Assembly: GCA_963662155.1 (NCBI GenBank)
Contig: OY759266.1
Span: 59,721,010 to 59,785,009 of the forward strand
DNA: 64,000 bases
Direction: 5' to 3'
From: Lamellibrachia columna
Taxonomy: Eukaryota > Annelida > Polychaeta > Sabellida > Siboglinidae
Shown: piece after piece, positions 32,995 to 45,145 of the stretch
Layout: each line of letters opens with the position of its first letter
Numbering within the stretch: position 1 is the first letter of the stretch
Notes under the pieces: generated by a model
Seen by the model: only the letters and a program-made list of their open reading frames with translations
Database searches by the model: none
Told to the model about the DNA's origin: nothing
Made by a program: the position numbers and the translations under genes

Positions 32995-35900
32995 ACCACT
33001 CACTACCCATGCGACACTCGCGCTCTCGGCCTCCGCACGCCATTGAGGCGCCCGACTAAGGCGGCGTTGGTGTCGGTAGTGGCTGATACAGGCTGCCAAT
33101 CGTGCCTGGCTGGGACGAATCTACTCTCCAACCTTGGACTCACCGAGTGATACCTGAGCAAAACACGTCTGCAGATGTCAGCTGCCAACGTAAACAATCT
33201 GGACATAACTGGGGCGATCGCCTTGCGCCTATCAGATTCCGCTTCTCCAAGTGGCACAGAAACATGCCAAATTGTCTACATATGTCGAGACACGAGCGAC
33301 TTCTTCTTGTCTTGAGGAGCGTGTGTGGCGTAAGGCATTGTGCCGCGTAACTTCCCTGGCGTCGGCCAAAGCCAACAGCCCTTAGCGGAGGTGAGCACGT
33401 GCAGCGCCGCCTCAGAATCGTCAATGACCGCGGCCTGTGAGTGCCCCCGCCGTCAACCTCCACCACTGCCTCCGCAAGGGCTGCCCTATCCAGCCATTGA
33501 GGACAACCGCAGCAAACTGGAGCAGTGGTTGCTGTCGCACTACAAGGCTAGCACATTCAACACGTGTCACCACCAACCTCTCCGACCGATGGAGGGCCCG
33601 CCACTCCGACTAATGGTTGACCAAGACGCTAAGCCTGTCGCATGCCACACACCGATCGGTGTCCCAATTCACTGGCGAAGCGACGTGAAGGCCGGCCTCG
33701 ACCAAGACTGCAGTATGGGCGTCATCGAGGAGGTACCAACTGGCACCCCTGTCACCTGGTGTGATTGCATGGTTATTGGCGCAAAGAAGAACGGGAAGCC
33801 TCGACGGACTGTGGATCTCCAGGCCCTCAACGCTAGTGCCACCAGGGAGACCCACCACACCCAGAGACCCTTTCACCAAGCGAGATCGGCGCCTCGTGGA
33901 ACAGAGAAAACGGTATGTGACCCCTGGAACGGCTACCACGCTGTCCCACTCCACCCCGACGACCGGCACCTCACGACGTTCATAACGCCTTGGGGCCGCT
34001 ATCGATACCGCTCTGCACCCCAAGGATACGTGGCGTCTGGCGATGGCTTCACACGGCGGTTCGATGAGATCGTCGCCCACATACCCAACAAGACAAAATG
34101 CATCGACGATACCCTACTGTGGGCGGACAACACACTTTTGGCAGGCAGTGCGGTGGCTGGACACGTGTGGCCGCAATGGCATCACGCAAAATGCAGACAA
34201 GTTTGTATTCGCCGTCGAGTTTGCAGGCTTTGAGATATCACCCACGTCAGTAAAACCATGCTCGAAGGTATTGCAGGCGATAAAGGACTTCCCGATACCG
34301 AGGAATGTCACAGACATCAGAAGCTGGTTAGGCCTCGTCAACCAGGTGGCTTATGCCTTCGCCGTGGCGGACCACATGCAACCATTCCGCGACCTCCTGA
34401 AGCCAGATCAGCCGTTCGCCTGGACAGAACATTTGGATCGCCTGTTCAAGCAGTCGAAAATCGTGATCATCGACCAGATCAGGCATGGGGTCGAGATCTT
34501 CGACCAGTCACGCCCGACATGTCTTGCCACGGACTGGTCTAAGGAAGGGCTCGGGTATTGGCTTGTCCAGAAACACTGTGACTGCGCTGGTGTCCGACCG
34601 TTCTGCTGCAAGTCGGGCTGGAAAGTAGTGCTGATGGGCAGCCGTTTCACACACGGCGCTGAGTCACGTTATGCCCCCATCGAGGGCGAGGCACTGGCAG
34701 TTGTAGACGCCCTTGACAAGGCTCGACATTTCACCCTGGGATGTTCGGACCTCATGGTAGCAGTAGACCACAAGCCACTACTCAAGGTGCTGGGTGACCG
34801 CGCCCTCGACGACATCCCAAACCCTCGCTTGCGGAACATTAAGAAGAAGTCACTGCGGTATCGATTTCGCGTGCTCCACATCCCCGGCGTCCGCAACACC
34901 GTCGCAGACGCCCTATCACAGCACCCGGTGGGAGTTGCCGAGACTCCCGACCTGCCCAATGATGTGGCCGCGGCAGCCCCCGCAGCACTCCGATCCCGCA
35001 ACGACCCGGCGCCACCTCGCTGCTCACAGACTTGCGCGTCCACAGCCACGGAACCCATCAAGTCGGTCACATGGGATGATGTGCGCACTGCCACGGCGAG
35101 CGACCCCGACATGTCTGCTCTAGTGGATGCCATCCACAACGGCTTTCCTGACACGCCAGCAGCCATGCCCAGTGCCACCCGCACGTACTACCAATACTGG
35201 GAGAAGATAACCGAGTATGACGGCGTCATCCTTTACAAGGACAGAATCGTCATACCACCCACTCTCCGAGCAAGTGTCTTGCAGGCACTCCACTCGGCTC
35301 ACCAGGGTGTTTCGATGATGGTGTCGCGAGCAGAGGGGTCATTCTTCTGGCCAGGTATGACTTCGGCAATTGAAGAGACACGTGCACGCTGTACAGCGTG
35401 CAACCGCATGGCCCCGTCACAACCAAACCCGCCACCTACACCACCGACACGACCAGTCTACCCCTTCAAGGCGATATGCGCTGACTACTTCAGCCCGGCG
35501 GTCATCACTACCTCGTCGCCGTAGACAGATATTCCAATTGGCCTATCGTAGAAGAGAACGCAGAGGGCTCCAAAGGCCTCATTGCCGCGCTCCGATGAGT
35601 GTTCGTGACCTTCGGCATCGCCGAGGAGCTCTCATCGGACGGGGGACCTGAGTTCAAGGCAGGCTCTACAAAGACATTCCTCAAGAACTGGGGTATACGT
35701 CACCGCATCAGCAGCGTAGCAAACCCACACAGCAACTGCAGGGCAGAAGTCGGGGTGAAAACGGTCAAGCGGATGCTGGTTGGCAGCACGGGCCATGTTA
35801 GCCTACAGAAACACGCCAGATCCGATGTCGAAGGTCAGTCCTGCCGAAATCATCTTTGGACGCCGCATCCGGGACTTCATCCCAGTGCCGCCTGGACAGT

Positions 35901-36440
35901 ACCTACCCCACTGGACATGGCACGAGACAATGCAAGCAAGAGAGGACGCACAACGTATCCGACACATGAGGGCACATGGGCGACTGTCGGAGCACACACG
36001 GGTCCTACCTCCACTCATTATCGGCAATTGCGTAAGGCTACAGAACTTGGTTGGCCCGCATCCAACCAAGTGGGACCGCACCGGAATCGTGGTTGAGGTA
36101 CGACCAATACGTCATACGAGTGGACGGGTCGGGGCGTGTCACGCTCCGCAACAGGAAGCACCTACGCCAGTACACGCCGCATATCACCAGGGCCCCGTTG
36201 ATCAACTCACCATCGGTCATTCACCTCGCCACGACCATGCCACCGTCGCCCATGCTACCCGAGACACCAACCCAGCCCGCCGACCCAGTGTCGCCCCTAC
36301 CCAGGCCGACTACACCCGTGCCTGCGACCCCGGCCAGGCCCGATTCCGGTGTCGGGCAGCCTCCTCGTGCTAGTCGTGAGATGCTCCAGCTGACCGCACA
36401 CCCACCCACACCAACCGCCGAGGTTCCGCCACCGGCCGCT
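32995..36440 (+). pseudogene. Gypsy-1 pol: protease, RT, RNase H, integrase
   Basis: Protease ADTGCQSC has its Asp-Thr-Gly at 33085-33093. RT starts about 33480 with PIGVPIHW, KNGKPRRTVDLQALN and FITPWGRYRY. The catalytic YVDD box reads CIDD (34099). A frameshift near 34110-34160 moves the remainder to another frame, where RNase H (LATDWSKEGLGYW, VAVDHKPLLKVLG, NTVADALSQHP) and the integrase zinc finger (H..H, C-T-A-C near 35395) are open to 35524. Stops and shifts follow, but integrase SDGGPEF (35637) and a Glu-Val-Gly-Val-Lys segment (35748) are recognisable. The tail is proline-rich. At least three lesions make it non-functional. Confidence 0.85.
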
Positions 36441-36452
36441 GAGGTTCCGCCA

Positions 36453-36577
36453 CCCAATGCCCCGAAAATCATGTGTGTTTGGACAGAAAGAGCTTCGTGT
36501 CGTATGGTGTACACGCGTTAAGAACGCAGTCTACAAGAACGCTTAGTGACTGAAGTATGGTGATCATCGCAGTAGAC
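36453..36577. repeat. 220-bp satellite remnant right of Gypsy-1
   Basis: cccaatgccccgaaaatcat through gcagtagaccac matches the satellite unit. It is the last occurrence in the window. Confidence 0.9.
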
Positions 36578-36584
36578 CACAGAA

Positions 36585-37230
36585 GACCGTGGAGTTGACA
36601 CTGACATTGAGCATACGCAGTCTTTAGAGGAGGGTCACACATTGAGAAATGCATTATTAGCGCTTCTAAAAGACGATGACACAATCCAGAACATTGCAAC
36701 ATCCATCAGCGAAAGCATTATCAACAAACTACTAAACACACAAACATTCACCGACATGCTGATCAAAGCCATCATGGACTCCGAACAATTCAGTGCAATC
36801 AAAGAAGATTTGTATCAGGCTTGCTGCGTTGACGCAAGCAAGACAACCGTTGAAATAAAAACAAATAACGCCAAAATACGCGCCCTGGAAGCGCCCAGGA
36901 AAACGCTTGAACAAGAGAATCTGGCACTTCTTGACCAATTAGATGAACAAGAACAATACAGCTGTCGGAATTGCCTCGTATTTCACGGAGTGACCGAACA
37001 ACAAAAGGATATGACCACCGCGGTGACCGTCCTGTGTGGCCGATCGCTAGGTGTGATGGTGGACAGCCGCAGCCACCATCTTGGAAAGCCGAATGGAGAT
37101 AAGCCACGACCAATAATCGTCAAGTTCACAAACTATGAACAACGACAGAAGATCTTCTCCGTCAAGCGAAAGCTCAAGGGAACAAAAACTGCCATAACGG
37201 AGAATCTAACGATTAAAAAATGTAGATATG
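36585..37230 (+). pseudogene. Non-LTR retrotransposon ORF1 fragment (coiled coil + RRM-like)
   Basis: An open frame (from about 36600 to 37250) begins with amphipathic helices (LLALLKDDDTIQNIATSIS). A coiled coil (IRALEAPRKTLEQENLALLDQLDEQEQYS) and the RN-CLVFHGV motif typical of LINE ORF1 RRM domains follow (about 36966). HHLGKPNGDKPRPIIVKF and KRKLKGTKTAITENLT come next. This order is found in ORF1 proteins of jockey/L1-type LINEs of aquatic invertebrates. Neither ORF2 nor a 3' end follows, so it is a truncated copy. It adjoins the satellite without visible target duplication. Confidence 0.75.
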
Positions 37231-37250
37231 TGTTAGCTTTGCACCACTGA

Positions 37251-37645
37251 AAAAAATATCAAATTCTGACGGTTAGTTTTCAGGTTACACCATATTTTAT
37301 CATGACAAATATAGAAATAAAAATTTTCGAGATAGCGTGAACAAAACCGATGAAAATCAAGATGGGCACGGACCACAGTCACTTTTCCCATAGACGACCA
37401 TTATAACGTTCTTGCGCCTACATTGAAAATTTATCCTACAATTTGTTTTTTAATTCACAGCAAATCACAGACCCACTTAGACACCTGGTGTGTAAAATTC
37501 GTGAAAATGACATACCTCCTTTTCATGCAAATTGTGGTGTTTGTTGACTCGTCAGGATGCGTGGACACACAGAACTGTCCGGTACTGCTCTTCCATAGTC
37601 CTGCCAGAGCTCTGAGCTTTGATGTTGTCATCACATCAACCGAGG
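37251..37645. other. No gene seen
   Basis: AT-rich sequence. One 76-codon frame (37423-37653) has no recognisable feature. Confidence 0.45.
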
Positions 37646-37647
37646 CA

Positions 37648-37910
37648 GGTTGACCCTCGTCACAGCCTTGTCCCCCTCGTCACAGCCTTGTCCCCCTCGT
37701 CACAGCCTTGTCCCCCTCGTCACAGTCTTGTCCCCCTCGTCACAGTCTTGTCCCCCTCGTCACAGTCTTGTCCCCCTCGTCACAGTCTTGTCCTCCTTGT
37801 CAGTCTTGTCCCCCTCGTCACAGTCTTGTCCCCCTCGTCACAGTCTTGTCCCCCTTGTCACAGTCTTGTCCCCCTCGTCACAGTCTTGTCCCCCTCGTCG
37901 CCTGTTTTCT
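37648..37910. repeat. 20-bp minisatellite (about 13 copies)
   Basis: The unit gtccccctcgtcacagtctt is repeated head to tail. Early units have gcc for gtc, and one unit is shortened by 6 bp near 37798. Confidence 0.96.
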
Positions 37911-38189
37911 TAAATCACACTTTATGTTCTACTCAACGTATTGGATTGTTATATTTTAAACGAATATTTACTAAATTTACACTTTACTAGTTCACAACAT
38001 TATTTAGTCTTAGGCTCTACACTATTTATATAGTAGTTATTTATTTATGTAGTATTTAGTAGTCTATTTTTAAATCACAACCCTTCGGAAGATAAAATGT
38101 ATATTTTATAAGGCCTATCGTGCATAAAAATGTTTATTGTTATTATTTATTATTAAGACCATTCTACCTTCTGGTGCTTTCTTCAAAAG
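37911..38189. other. No gene seen
   Basis: AT-rich spacer between two minisatellites, with a TATTTAT/TAGTA-rich stretch at 38020-38070. Confidence 0.45.
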
Positions 38190-38804
38190 CATGGAAGGCA
38201 AGGAGCCTGACACACTGTGTGGCTGGAAGCGAGGAGCCTGACACACTGTGTGAATGGAAGCGAGGAGCCTGACACACTGTGTGACTGGAAGGCAAGGAGC
38301 CTGACACATTGTGTGGCTGGAAGACAAGGAGCCTGACACACTGTGTGGCTGGAAGACAAGGAGCCTGACACACTGTGTGGCTGGAAGCAAGGAGCCTGAC
38401 ACACTGTGTGGCTGGAAGCGAGGAGCCTGACACACTGTGTGGCTGGAAGCGAGGAGCCTGACACACTGTGTGGCTGGAAGCGAGGAGCCTAACACACTGT
38501 GTGACTGGAAGCGAGGAGCCCGACACACTGTGTGGCTGGAAGCGAGGAGCCTGACACACTGTGTGGCTGGAAGCGAGGAGCCTGACACACTGTGTGACTG
38601 GAAGCGAGGAGCCCGACACACTGTGTGGCTGGAAGCGAGGAGCCTGACACACTGTGCGACTGGAAGCGAGGAGCCTGACACACTGTGTGGCTGGAAGCGA
38701 GGAGCCCGACACACTGTGTGGCTGGAAGCGAGGAGCCTGACACACTGTGTGACTAGAAGCGAGGAGCCCGACACATTGTGTGGCTGGAAGTGAGGAGCCC
38801 TTCA
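38190..38804. repeat. 31-bp minisatellite (about 20 copies)
   Basis: The unit gtgtggctggaagcgaggag cctgacacact is repeated with substitutions at a few sites (ctg or ccc before acacac, gactgg or ggctgg). All three minus-strand frames are open, which explains several long spurious frames. Confidence 0.96.
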
Positions 38805-39327
38805 CATGGTGAATATATATTGTATGTTCCTTCAACAAGCTTTGTCAAAGATCTGCCGAGTGATCTGCACTCCAATACTCAAAGCGTTTTTCGTTGGAAA
38901 CCAGTTATTATTTCAAGGATGCCCAAAATGCTATGTCTTTAACCATTTTTAGCGGTATGATTTCTCTAGTGATGCTACCTTGTGACCAATGGTAGCAGTG
39001 CGCACTGTTTGAGTCGACCAACAGGCGATGCAGCGGTTGGCCATTTACCTATTTATGCTGTAATGCCACCAATAAGGTAAACCTGTATTTTCTAGTACAC
39101 AGTGTATTTTCTTCCTTACCTGTTATTTTTTGCGTAAAGATCAATGATGTAGTGGGATTTTTATGGCACTCTAGGGGTAGTTTCACTTACTTTTCACTGC
39201 TATGACATACTAGGCCTACTAGATTACATTTGTGGTACACAATGAATGAGAGATGAGCAGGAGATTTGGGAGGCGAGACAGAAACACATGCAGTATCGTG
39301 ATCACTATTTGAATTTGTCTGTTTATA
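38805..39327. other. No gene seen
   Basis: AT-rich flank up to the target site of Gypsy-2. Confidence 0.45.
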
Positions 39328-39332
39328 CTAGT

Positions 39333-39351
39333 TGTAACAGATTGACACACA

Positions 39352-39406
<55 letters not shown>

Positions 39407-39411
39407 CCGCA

Positions 39412-39442
<31 letters not shown>

Positions 39443-39593
39443 TGTAAGGGGCTGCCACCTGGTGGACTAGACACACTGAAGTAGATATAACGGATGCAAC
39501 TTTTACCATTTATGAATAAAGCACTTCCTGTTGAGTTATATTACCGACAACACGTGTGTTCTTATTCAGTCGTATAAAGCACAATATACTACA
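39333..39593 (+). repeat. Gypsy-2 5' LTR (261 bp, with an expanded microsatellite)
   Basis: Begins TGTAACAG and ends ATACTACA. AATAAA is at 39515. A (GCAC)n tract (39351-39432) accounts for most of the 69 bp by which it exceeds the 3' LTR. Confidence 0.93.
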
Positions 39594-39611
39594 TGGTGTC
39601 TGGACGGAAAG
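39594..39611 (+). promoter_or_regulatory. Gypsy-2 primer binding site
   Basis: TGGTGTCTGGACGG follows the LTR end directly, as expected for a tRNA primer site. I cannot name the tRNA with confidence. Confidence 0.65.
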
Positions 39612-39620
39612 ACCCCACAA

Positions 39621-40420
39621 ATGGAAGCATTCAAACCCCCAGCAACTGTGTCGTTCACCACCGGCAATACGGCAAAGCAGTGGCGTCGCTGGGAGCAACA
39701 ATTCCGGTTTTACTTTGCAGCAACTGAGCTCAGCAAGAAGACAGCCAAAACACAGGTAGCCATACTACTGCACTGTGCAGGCCCCGAAGCACACGACATA
39801 TATACAAACTTTGTTTTTGCAAACACCGATGACGACAAAGACTCCAACTGGGAGCATGTGCTCAAGAAATACAGAGACTATTGCAAACCTAGAAAAAATG
39901 AGGTGTTTGAGAGGTACAAGTTCTGGCAGCGAGATCAGCGTGAAGGGGAGCCCATTGATCAGTGGGTAAATGACCTGAGAATACTGCTATCCAGGTGCGA
40001 ATATGAAGACCAGAAAGAAAGCAATCTGAGAGACAGAATTGTGTTTGGGCTGGCAGACACACGTGGCAAAGAGACTACTTCGTGAAAGTGACTTGACTCT
40101 AGCTAAAGCACTTGACATCTGTCACGCAGCAGAGGCCAGCAGAGTCCAAATGAAAGTGATGGAAAGTGAAAGTCACACAGACGGGGAAACAACCCAGCAG
40201 AGGCCAGCACTGTGTCTCACAAGCACCACACTCAGTTCTATCAAGGCCGTAACTGTGGGTATTATGGCAGTCAGCATCCGCCACGCAAAATAATATGGTG
40301 CCACCTGTTCGAAATGCAAAGGACGGAACCACTTTGCAAAGGTGTGCAAAGGAGGCGGGTTCAGGAAGAAATTCTACCAACTAGAGACAGATCACACTGA
40401 TGATCATGATGGTGGAAGTG
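39621..40420 (+). pseudogene. Gypsy-2 gag
   Basis: ATG at 39621 (MEAFKPPATVSF) opens a capsid-like frame with KQWRRWEQQFRFYF and NEVFERYKFWQR. It shifts frame near 40062 to AKRLLRESDLTLAKALDICHAAE. Of the two zinc knuckles, the first has Tyr in place of the second Cys (CGYYG, near 40250). The second (CSKCKGRNHFAKVC, near 40310) is intact but in another frame. Confidence 0.8.
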
Positions 40421-43400
40421 ACTTTCTCTTTGTGGGTACAGTGACTGACAGCAAACACCCCACAAAGACCGAGCAGAAATGGCAAGCAGTGTTGAATGTA
40501 CAAGGCCACAATGTACAGTTCAAGCTTGATACTGGCGCCGAGGCAAATGTGCTACGAGTAACAGTGTTCAATCGAATGAAGTCAGTCAAGCTGGAGAAAA
40601 CCAAGACTCTATTATGTGCATTCGGAGAGTATCAGGTAATCCCACTAGGTACAGTCACGCTCGACTGCACCACTGCAAAGGGAGACTCAGAACGACTTCT
40701 ATTCTACGTCACAGACAGTGCTGATGTTCCAATACTGAGTCACAAGGCTTGCGATGACTTGAATCTTATCAAGCGGGTTTACACGAACCAGCCAACGAAA
40801 ACTCCCTCTCTGACTAAAGACCGCATGATACATGAATACCAGGATGTGTTCACTGGAGTCGGAGAGTTTGACAAAGTGTATTACATGGAGCTCAAACCAG
40901 ACGCACAAGGAGTGATCCAGCCACCACGGAAAATTCTGTATGCTATTCAGCCCAAACTCAAACAAGCGCTTGAACGACTGAAGGTTCAAAACATTATTGC
41001 GGATGTCGACGAACCGACCAAGTGGGTTAGTAACCTGGTCATAGTAGAGAAGAAATCTGGCGCCCTCAGGCTATGTTTGGATCCGTGACCACTGAACGCC
41101 GCTATCAAGCGAGAGCGGCACGCCGGTTCAACGCCGTCTGACGTGCAAGCACAGCTCTCTGGCAAGCAGGTCTTCACAGTTGTCGACATGAAGGATGGCT
41201 ATTGGCACGTAAAGCTTAGCGAGGAGTCGTCATACCTCTGCACATTCAACACACCGTGGGGCAGAAAACGCTTCCTACGTATGCCCTTCGGGATCTCATC
41301 GGCCAGTGAAATAATGCAGAAGAGAAATGAGGATACATTTGGCGACATCCACGGTGTCCACGTCATAGCCGACGAACTGATTATTGCGGCAGCAGATGAC
41401 CAGGAACATGACAGCATCCTACACAGAGTGTTAACACGAGCACGTGACAAGGGAGTCAAGTTCAACAGTGACAAGATTCAATTCAAGATCAGTGAGGTCG
41501 AGTACATGGGTAATCTCGTATCATCAGATGGCCTGAAACCAGATCCCAAGAAGATCGAGGCAATCGTCAACATGCCCAAGCCAACCGACGTCACCTCGCT
41601 CCAGCGCCTGCTGGGCATGATCAAGTATCTTGCACAGTACATTTTTAATGAGTCAGCAATCACCGAACCACTGAGAGAGCTGCTCAAGAAAGACGCAGAA
41701 TGGGCCTGGCATCCAGAGCACGACAAGGCAATAAAGAATCTGAAGGCTGTCCTCACCAACAAACCAGTGCTTGCCTTCTTTGATGTCAAACAGCCAGTCA
41801 CCATTCATGCCGATGCTTCGCAGTCAGGCCTGGGCGCATGCCTGATGCAGAGAGGAAAACCAGGTGCGTATGCATCTCGCGCTATGACAAGAGCTGAACA
41901 AAACTACGCTCAAATCGAAAAGGAGATGTTGGCAATATGCTTTGCCACAAGCAAGTTCCACCAGTACATCTACGGCAAGTCTGCAGTTAGTGTCTAAACA
42001 GACCATAAACCTTTAGAAAGCATCTTGAAGAAGCCACTTTGCAAGGCACCCCCGAGACTACAATGGCTGATGTTACGTCTACAGCCCTACGATCTAGATG
42101 TGCACTATGTACCAGGCAAGTACATGTATCTTGCTGATACACTATCCCGTGCATACATACAGGGTGAAGGCAACGCAGAGATGGAAGACGAATTGAGTTG
42201 TTCACATTCTTGTGCTCATTATCCCAGTCAGTGCGAACAAACTGTCTGAGATTCGCCAAGCGACCGAACAAGATCCAACGTTGATGAAAGTTCGAAGTCT
42301 CATCATGAGAGGATGGCCCAAGTTCCGGGAAAGTGTTCCGCCTGAAGTGCAGAACTTGTGGAACATCAGAGACGAACTCCACCTAGCAGAAAGCGTCATA
42401 TTTGTTAGCGAAAAGGTGCTCATCCCAGCTAAACTTCGTAAGCAGATGCTCGAAAGACACATGGGGGTGGAGAAATGCAAAGCACGGGCTCGAACTGTCA
42501 TGTACTGGCCTGGCATGGCAAAGGAAATTGAAGAAGTCTTCAAATGTTCTGTCTGCATGAAGCATCAGAAGAGCCAGCATCGTGAGCCTATGATGCCTCA
42601 TGACATTCCAGATGGGAGATGGCAGAAGATAGCGATGGACAGGGTTAGGGTACGTACCATGGGCACGACTTCCTAGTAGTAGTGGACTACTACTCAAAGT
42701 ATCCTGAGTTCTCACAACTTCCATACAAGACAGCCAAGACTATCATCACACACACGAAAAGCATTTGTGCCCGACATGGGATACCAGAGGAAATCGTGAG
42801 TGACAATATGCCCTTCGGTAGTCGAGAATTCAAGGACTTTGCTCGTGAATGGGGAATAAAGACAACAACATCAAGTCTGAGTTATGCACAGTCCAATGGG
42901 CAAGCCGAAAGGTTTGTGCAGACTCTCAAGGGACTGTTCAAGAAAGCGGACGAGGACGGTCGTGATCCCTATCTCGCCCTACTCGAGTACAGGAATACGC
43001 CAGTTTCCGGTCTCCAGTACACACCTTCCCAAATGCTGATGAGCAAGCTGCTACGATTAAAAGCTGCCAACGAAGGTGGTAGATGCACACAAAGACCTTA
43101 AACATCGACAGCGGCGGCATAAATCATATCACGACAAAGGTACATTGCCTCTGCCCCAACTCAATCCAGGCGACGTTGTGCGCGTTCAGAGGGGAAAGGT
43201 GTGGGAACCCGCAGTCGTTAGAGCCTCACACGTCCAGCCTCGCTCGTACCTGGTCAAGAGCCAGCACGGACAGCTGCGCAGAAGACACCTCAGCAAAACG
43301 AATGAGCTACCTGCGTTGTTCGTTCCACCCGTTGGAGTGGCTCCAGCAGACCAGTTGCTGACTGCAACAAGCGTTGGTGCTCCACACGAGAGAGAAGTGC

Positions 43401-43504
43401 CAGCAGCCCCACCAGAACCGGTTGATACACAAACGACTCAGATGACGCACGACCGTGTTACCAGGAGTGGTCGGATCGTCAAGACTCCGGTCAGATACCA
43501 ATAA
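40342..43504 (+). pseudogene. Gypsy-2 pol: protease, RT, RNase H, integrase
   Basis: Protease LDTGAEANVL is at about 40530. RT runs from about 40890 to 41700 with KKSGALRLCLDP followed by TGA (41086-41088), FNTPWGRKRFLRMPFGI, and a catalytic box that reads IADE instead of the usual xVDD (about 41366). RNase H starts HADASQSGLGACL (41806) and a TAA stop at 41995-41997 precedes TDHKPLE. A frameshift near 42195 leads to the integrase zinc finger (RTVMYWPGM, CSVCMKHQ). Another near 42650 leads to the DDE core (VDYYSKYPEF, SDNMPFGSREF, GQAERFVQTLKG). The last shift, near 43070, leads to a GPY/F-like tail (NPGDVVRVQRGKVWEPAVV) and the C-terminus TRSGRIVKTPVRYQ. The conserved tail places it among CsRn1/Mag-like to K02A2.6-type Ty3 elements; the exact clade is uncertain. 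Confidence 0.88.
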
Positions 43505-43556
43505 ACAGTCTAGCATATACAGTACTTTAAACCCCTGTGGTTTATTCTTTTAGAAT

Positions 43557-43564
43557 ACGGGGGG
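43557..43564 (+). promoter_or_regulatory. Gypsy-2 polypurine tract
   Basis: acgggggg sits directly before the 3' LTR start, in the position of the plus-strand primer. Confidence 0.6.
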
Positions 43565-43756
43565 TGTAACAGATGGACTCACACATGCACACACACACAC
43601 ACACCGTAAGGTGCTGCCACCTGGTGGACTAGACACACAAAAGTAGATATAACGGATGCAACTTTTACCATTTATGAATAAAGCACTTCCTGTTGAGTTA
43701 TTATTACCGACAACACGCGTGTTCTTATTCAGTCGTATAAAGCACAATATACTACA
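43565..43756 (+). repeat. Gypsy-2 3' LTR (192 bp)
   Basis: Same sequence as the 5' LTR (TGTAACAG ... ATACTACA) with a short CA tract instead of the long GCAC tract. AATAAA is at 43677. Confidence 0.93.
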
Positions 43757-43761
43757 CTAGT

Positions 43762-44130
43762 GACTGAAGAAACAGAATTGTGCGATTGCATGGCCATGGG
43801 TGTACCAGCTTGGTCACCAGGGGCCAGCACTAGCATACACTGAATGCCTAGTGTAACATGCCTACATGTCAACATAGATTGCAACAGGTCATGATAACCC
43901 TGTAATAAGAGATTCCAACTTCAACAGCAGGGATCCAACCTGACAATTCGTGCCCCCCCCCCCCCCGTATTTGTGATATTAGTAAAACAAAAACATGATT
44001 TACACCGTTTTATTTAACAGATGTTGAATTCATGGAGATCATTGAGACAGTGACTGGCTGAAGCAGATGACACACTGACAGTTAAATGTGGACCGCACAG
44101 GCCATGCACAGACTTGAGTGACTGACACTG
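43762..44130. other. No gene seen
   Basis: Contains a phrase (cagcttggtcaccaggggcc, about 43807) similar to one in the long LTR element (about 26900), and a run of 14 C at 43953-43966. Confidence 0.45.
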
Positions 44131-44174
44131 TCAGTGCGGGTGTCAGATGTTTCGGCCCATAACGGGTTCGGCCC

Positions 44175-44905
44175 GTTTCCCTTAGACATTAATTACTTCA
44201 ATTTGGTTCATTATTTTATTTTGTCAACCGCTTTATGTTATCTTATTTATATTGCTATATTTCTATAAATAGTTCTAGATTATTATATTAGCGTGTACGT
44301 ATGTTTCTGTGCACAATCATAATTTCCGCCGCTCTGCCTTTCTTATTGATTCAGGCCGTGGGCCGAAACGACTATTCTTAGATTTCTGCCGCTTAAATGT
44401 TCATTATTAGAGTGGGCCGAATCGACCTTCGCTGAATTTAATAGCGACAATGTAGTGAGCCGAACCCATCCTGGGCCGAATCTTCCGGGATCCGTCAGTG
44501 ACAGTGCCGCAGTGGCAGTGGCCAGTGGGGTCCCGGATGGTTCGGCCCATGACGGGTTTGGCCCACGCCGACGGATTGTTCGGCCTAGTCGATTCGGCCC
44601 ACGCAGATGGATGGTTCGGCCCATTTCACTGTCGCTATTGAAATCAGCGACGGTCGATTCGGCCCACTCTGTCTAAGCGGCGGAAATCTAAGAATAGTCG
44701 TTTCGGCCCACGGCCTGAATCAATTAAAAAGGCAGAGCGGCGGAAATTATGATCGCGCACAGAAACATACGTACACGCTAATATAATAATAACGATCTGG
44801 AACTATTTATAGAAATATAGCAATATAAATAAATTGAAAGAAAGTGGTTGACATAATAAAATAGGAAGAAGAACCAAATTCAAGTAATTAATGTATAACG
44901 GAAAC
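44175..44905. repeat. 731-bp near-palindrome
   Basis: The left arm (to about 44470) and right arm (from about 44607) are inverted copies at roughly 85-90% identity by eye. The best part is ccgtgggccgaaacgactat (44353) against its complement at about 44690-44710. Confidence 0.88.
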
Positions 44906-45023
44906 GTCCACGAATAAAAATAATAACTATTTGAGTTTGTATTGTAATATATAATGTATTGACTTCATTGTTTGTGTGAGCACATTTTATGTGATCAAGC
45001 CCTTTATGTGTTTAATCTATCTG

Positions 45024-45030
<7 letters not shown>

Positions 45031-45060
<30 letters not shown>

Positions 45061-45101
45061 GTATATATACACACACACACATATATATCGTGTTGTAGTA
45101 G

Positions 45102-45139
<38 letters not shown>

Positions 45140-45145
45140 TTACGC
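45031..45145. repeat. Compound (TA)n/(CA)n microsatellites
   Basis: TA runs at about 45031-45056 and 45101-45120 alternate with CA runs at 45069-45080 and 45121-45140, inside the right half of the foldback element. Confidence 0.93.

Larger units (their letters stand above)
32003..36452 (+). mobile_element. Ty3/Gypsy retroelement body without LTRs (Gypsy-1)
   Basis: Gag, protease, reverse transcriptase, RNase H and integrase follow in the usual Ty3 order over 4.45 kb. Neither side has an LTR, PBS or polypurine tract. Both ends abut the 220-bp satellite, and about 24 bp of the satellite unit (between gatttca and cccaatgcc) are missing at the insertion. Base composition is clearly more GC-rich than the surroundings. 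Confidence 0.85.
39333..43756 (+). mobile_element. Structurally complete Ty3/Gypsy element (Gypsy-2)
   Basis: Two LTRs bound a gag-pol body, with the 5-bp target duplication ctagt at 39328-39332 and 43757-43761. Total length is 4,424 bp. The body is decayed by several stops and frameshifts but all domains are present in Ty3 order. Confidence 0.95.

Noticed and set aside
38115..38838. Frames over 200 codons on minus in the 31-bp array
   Set aside because: Same reason: a stop-free unit whose length is not divisible by 3.
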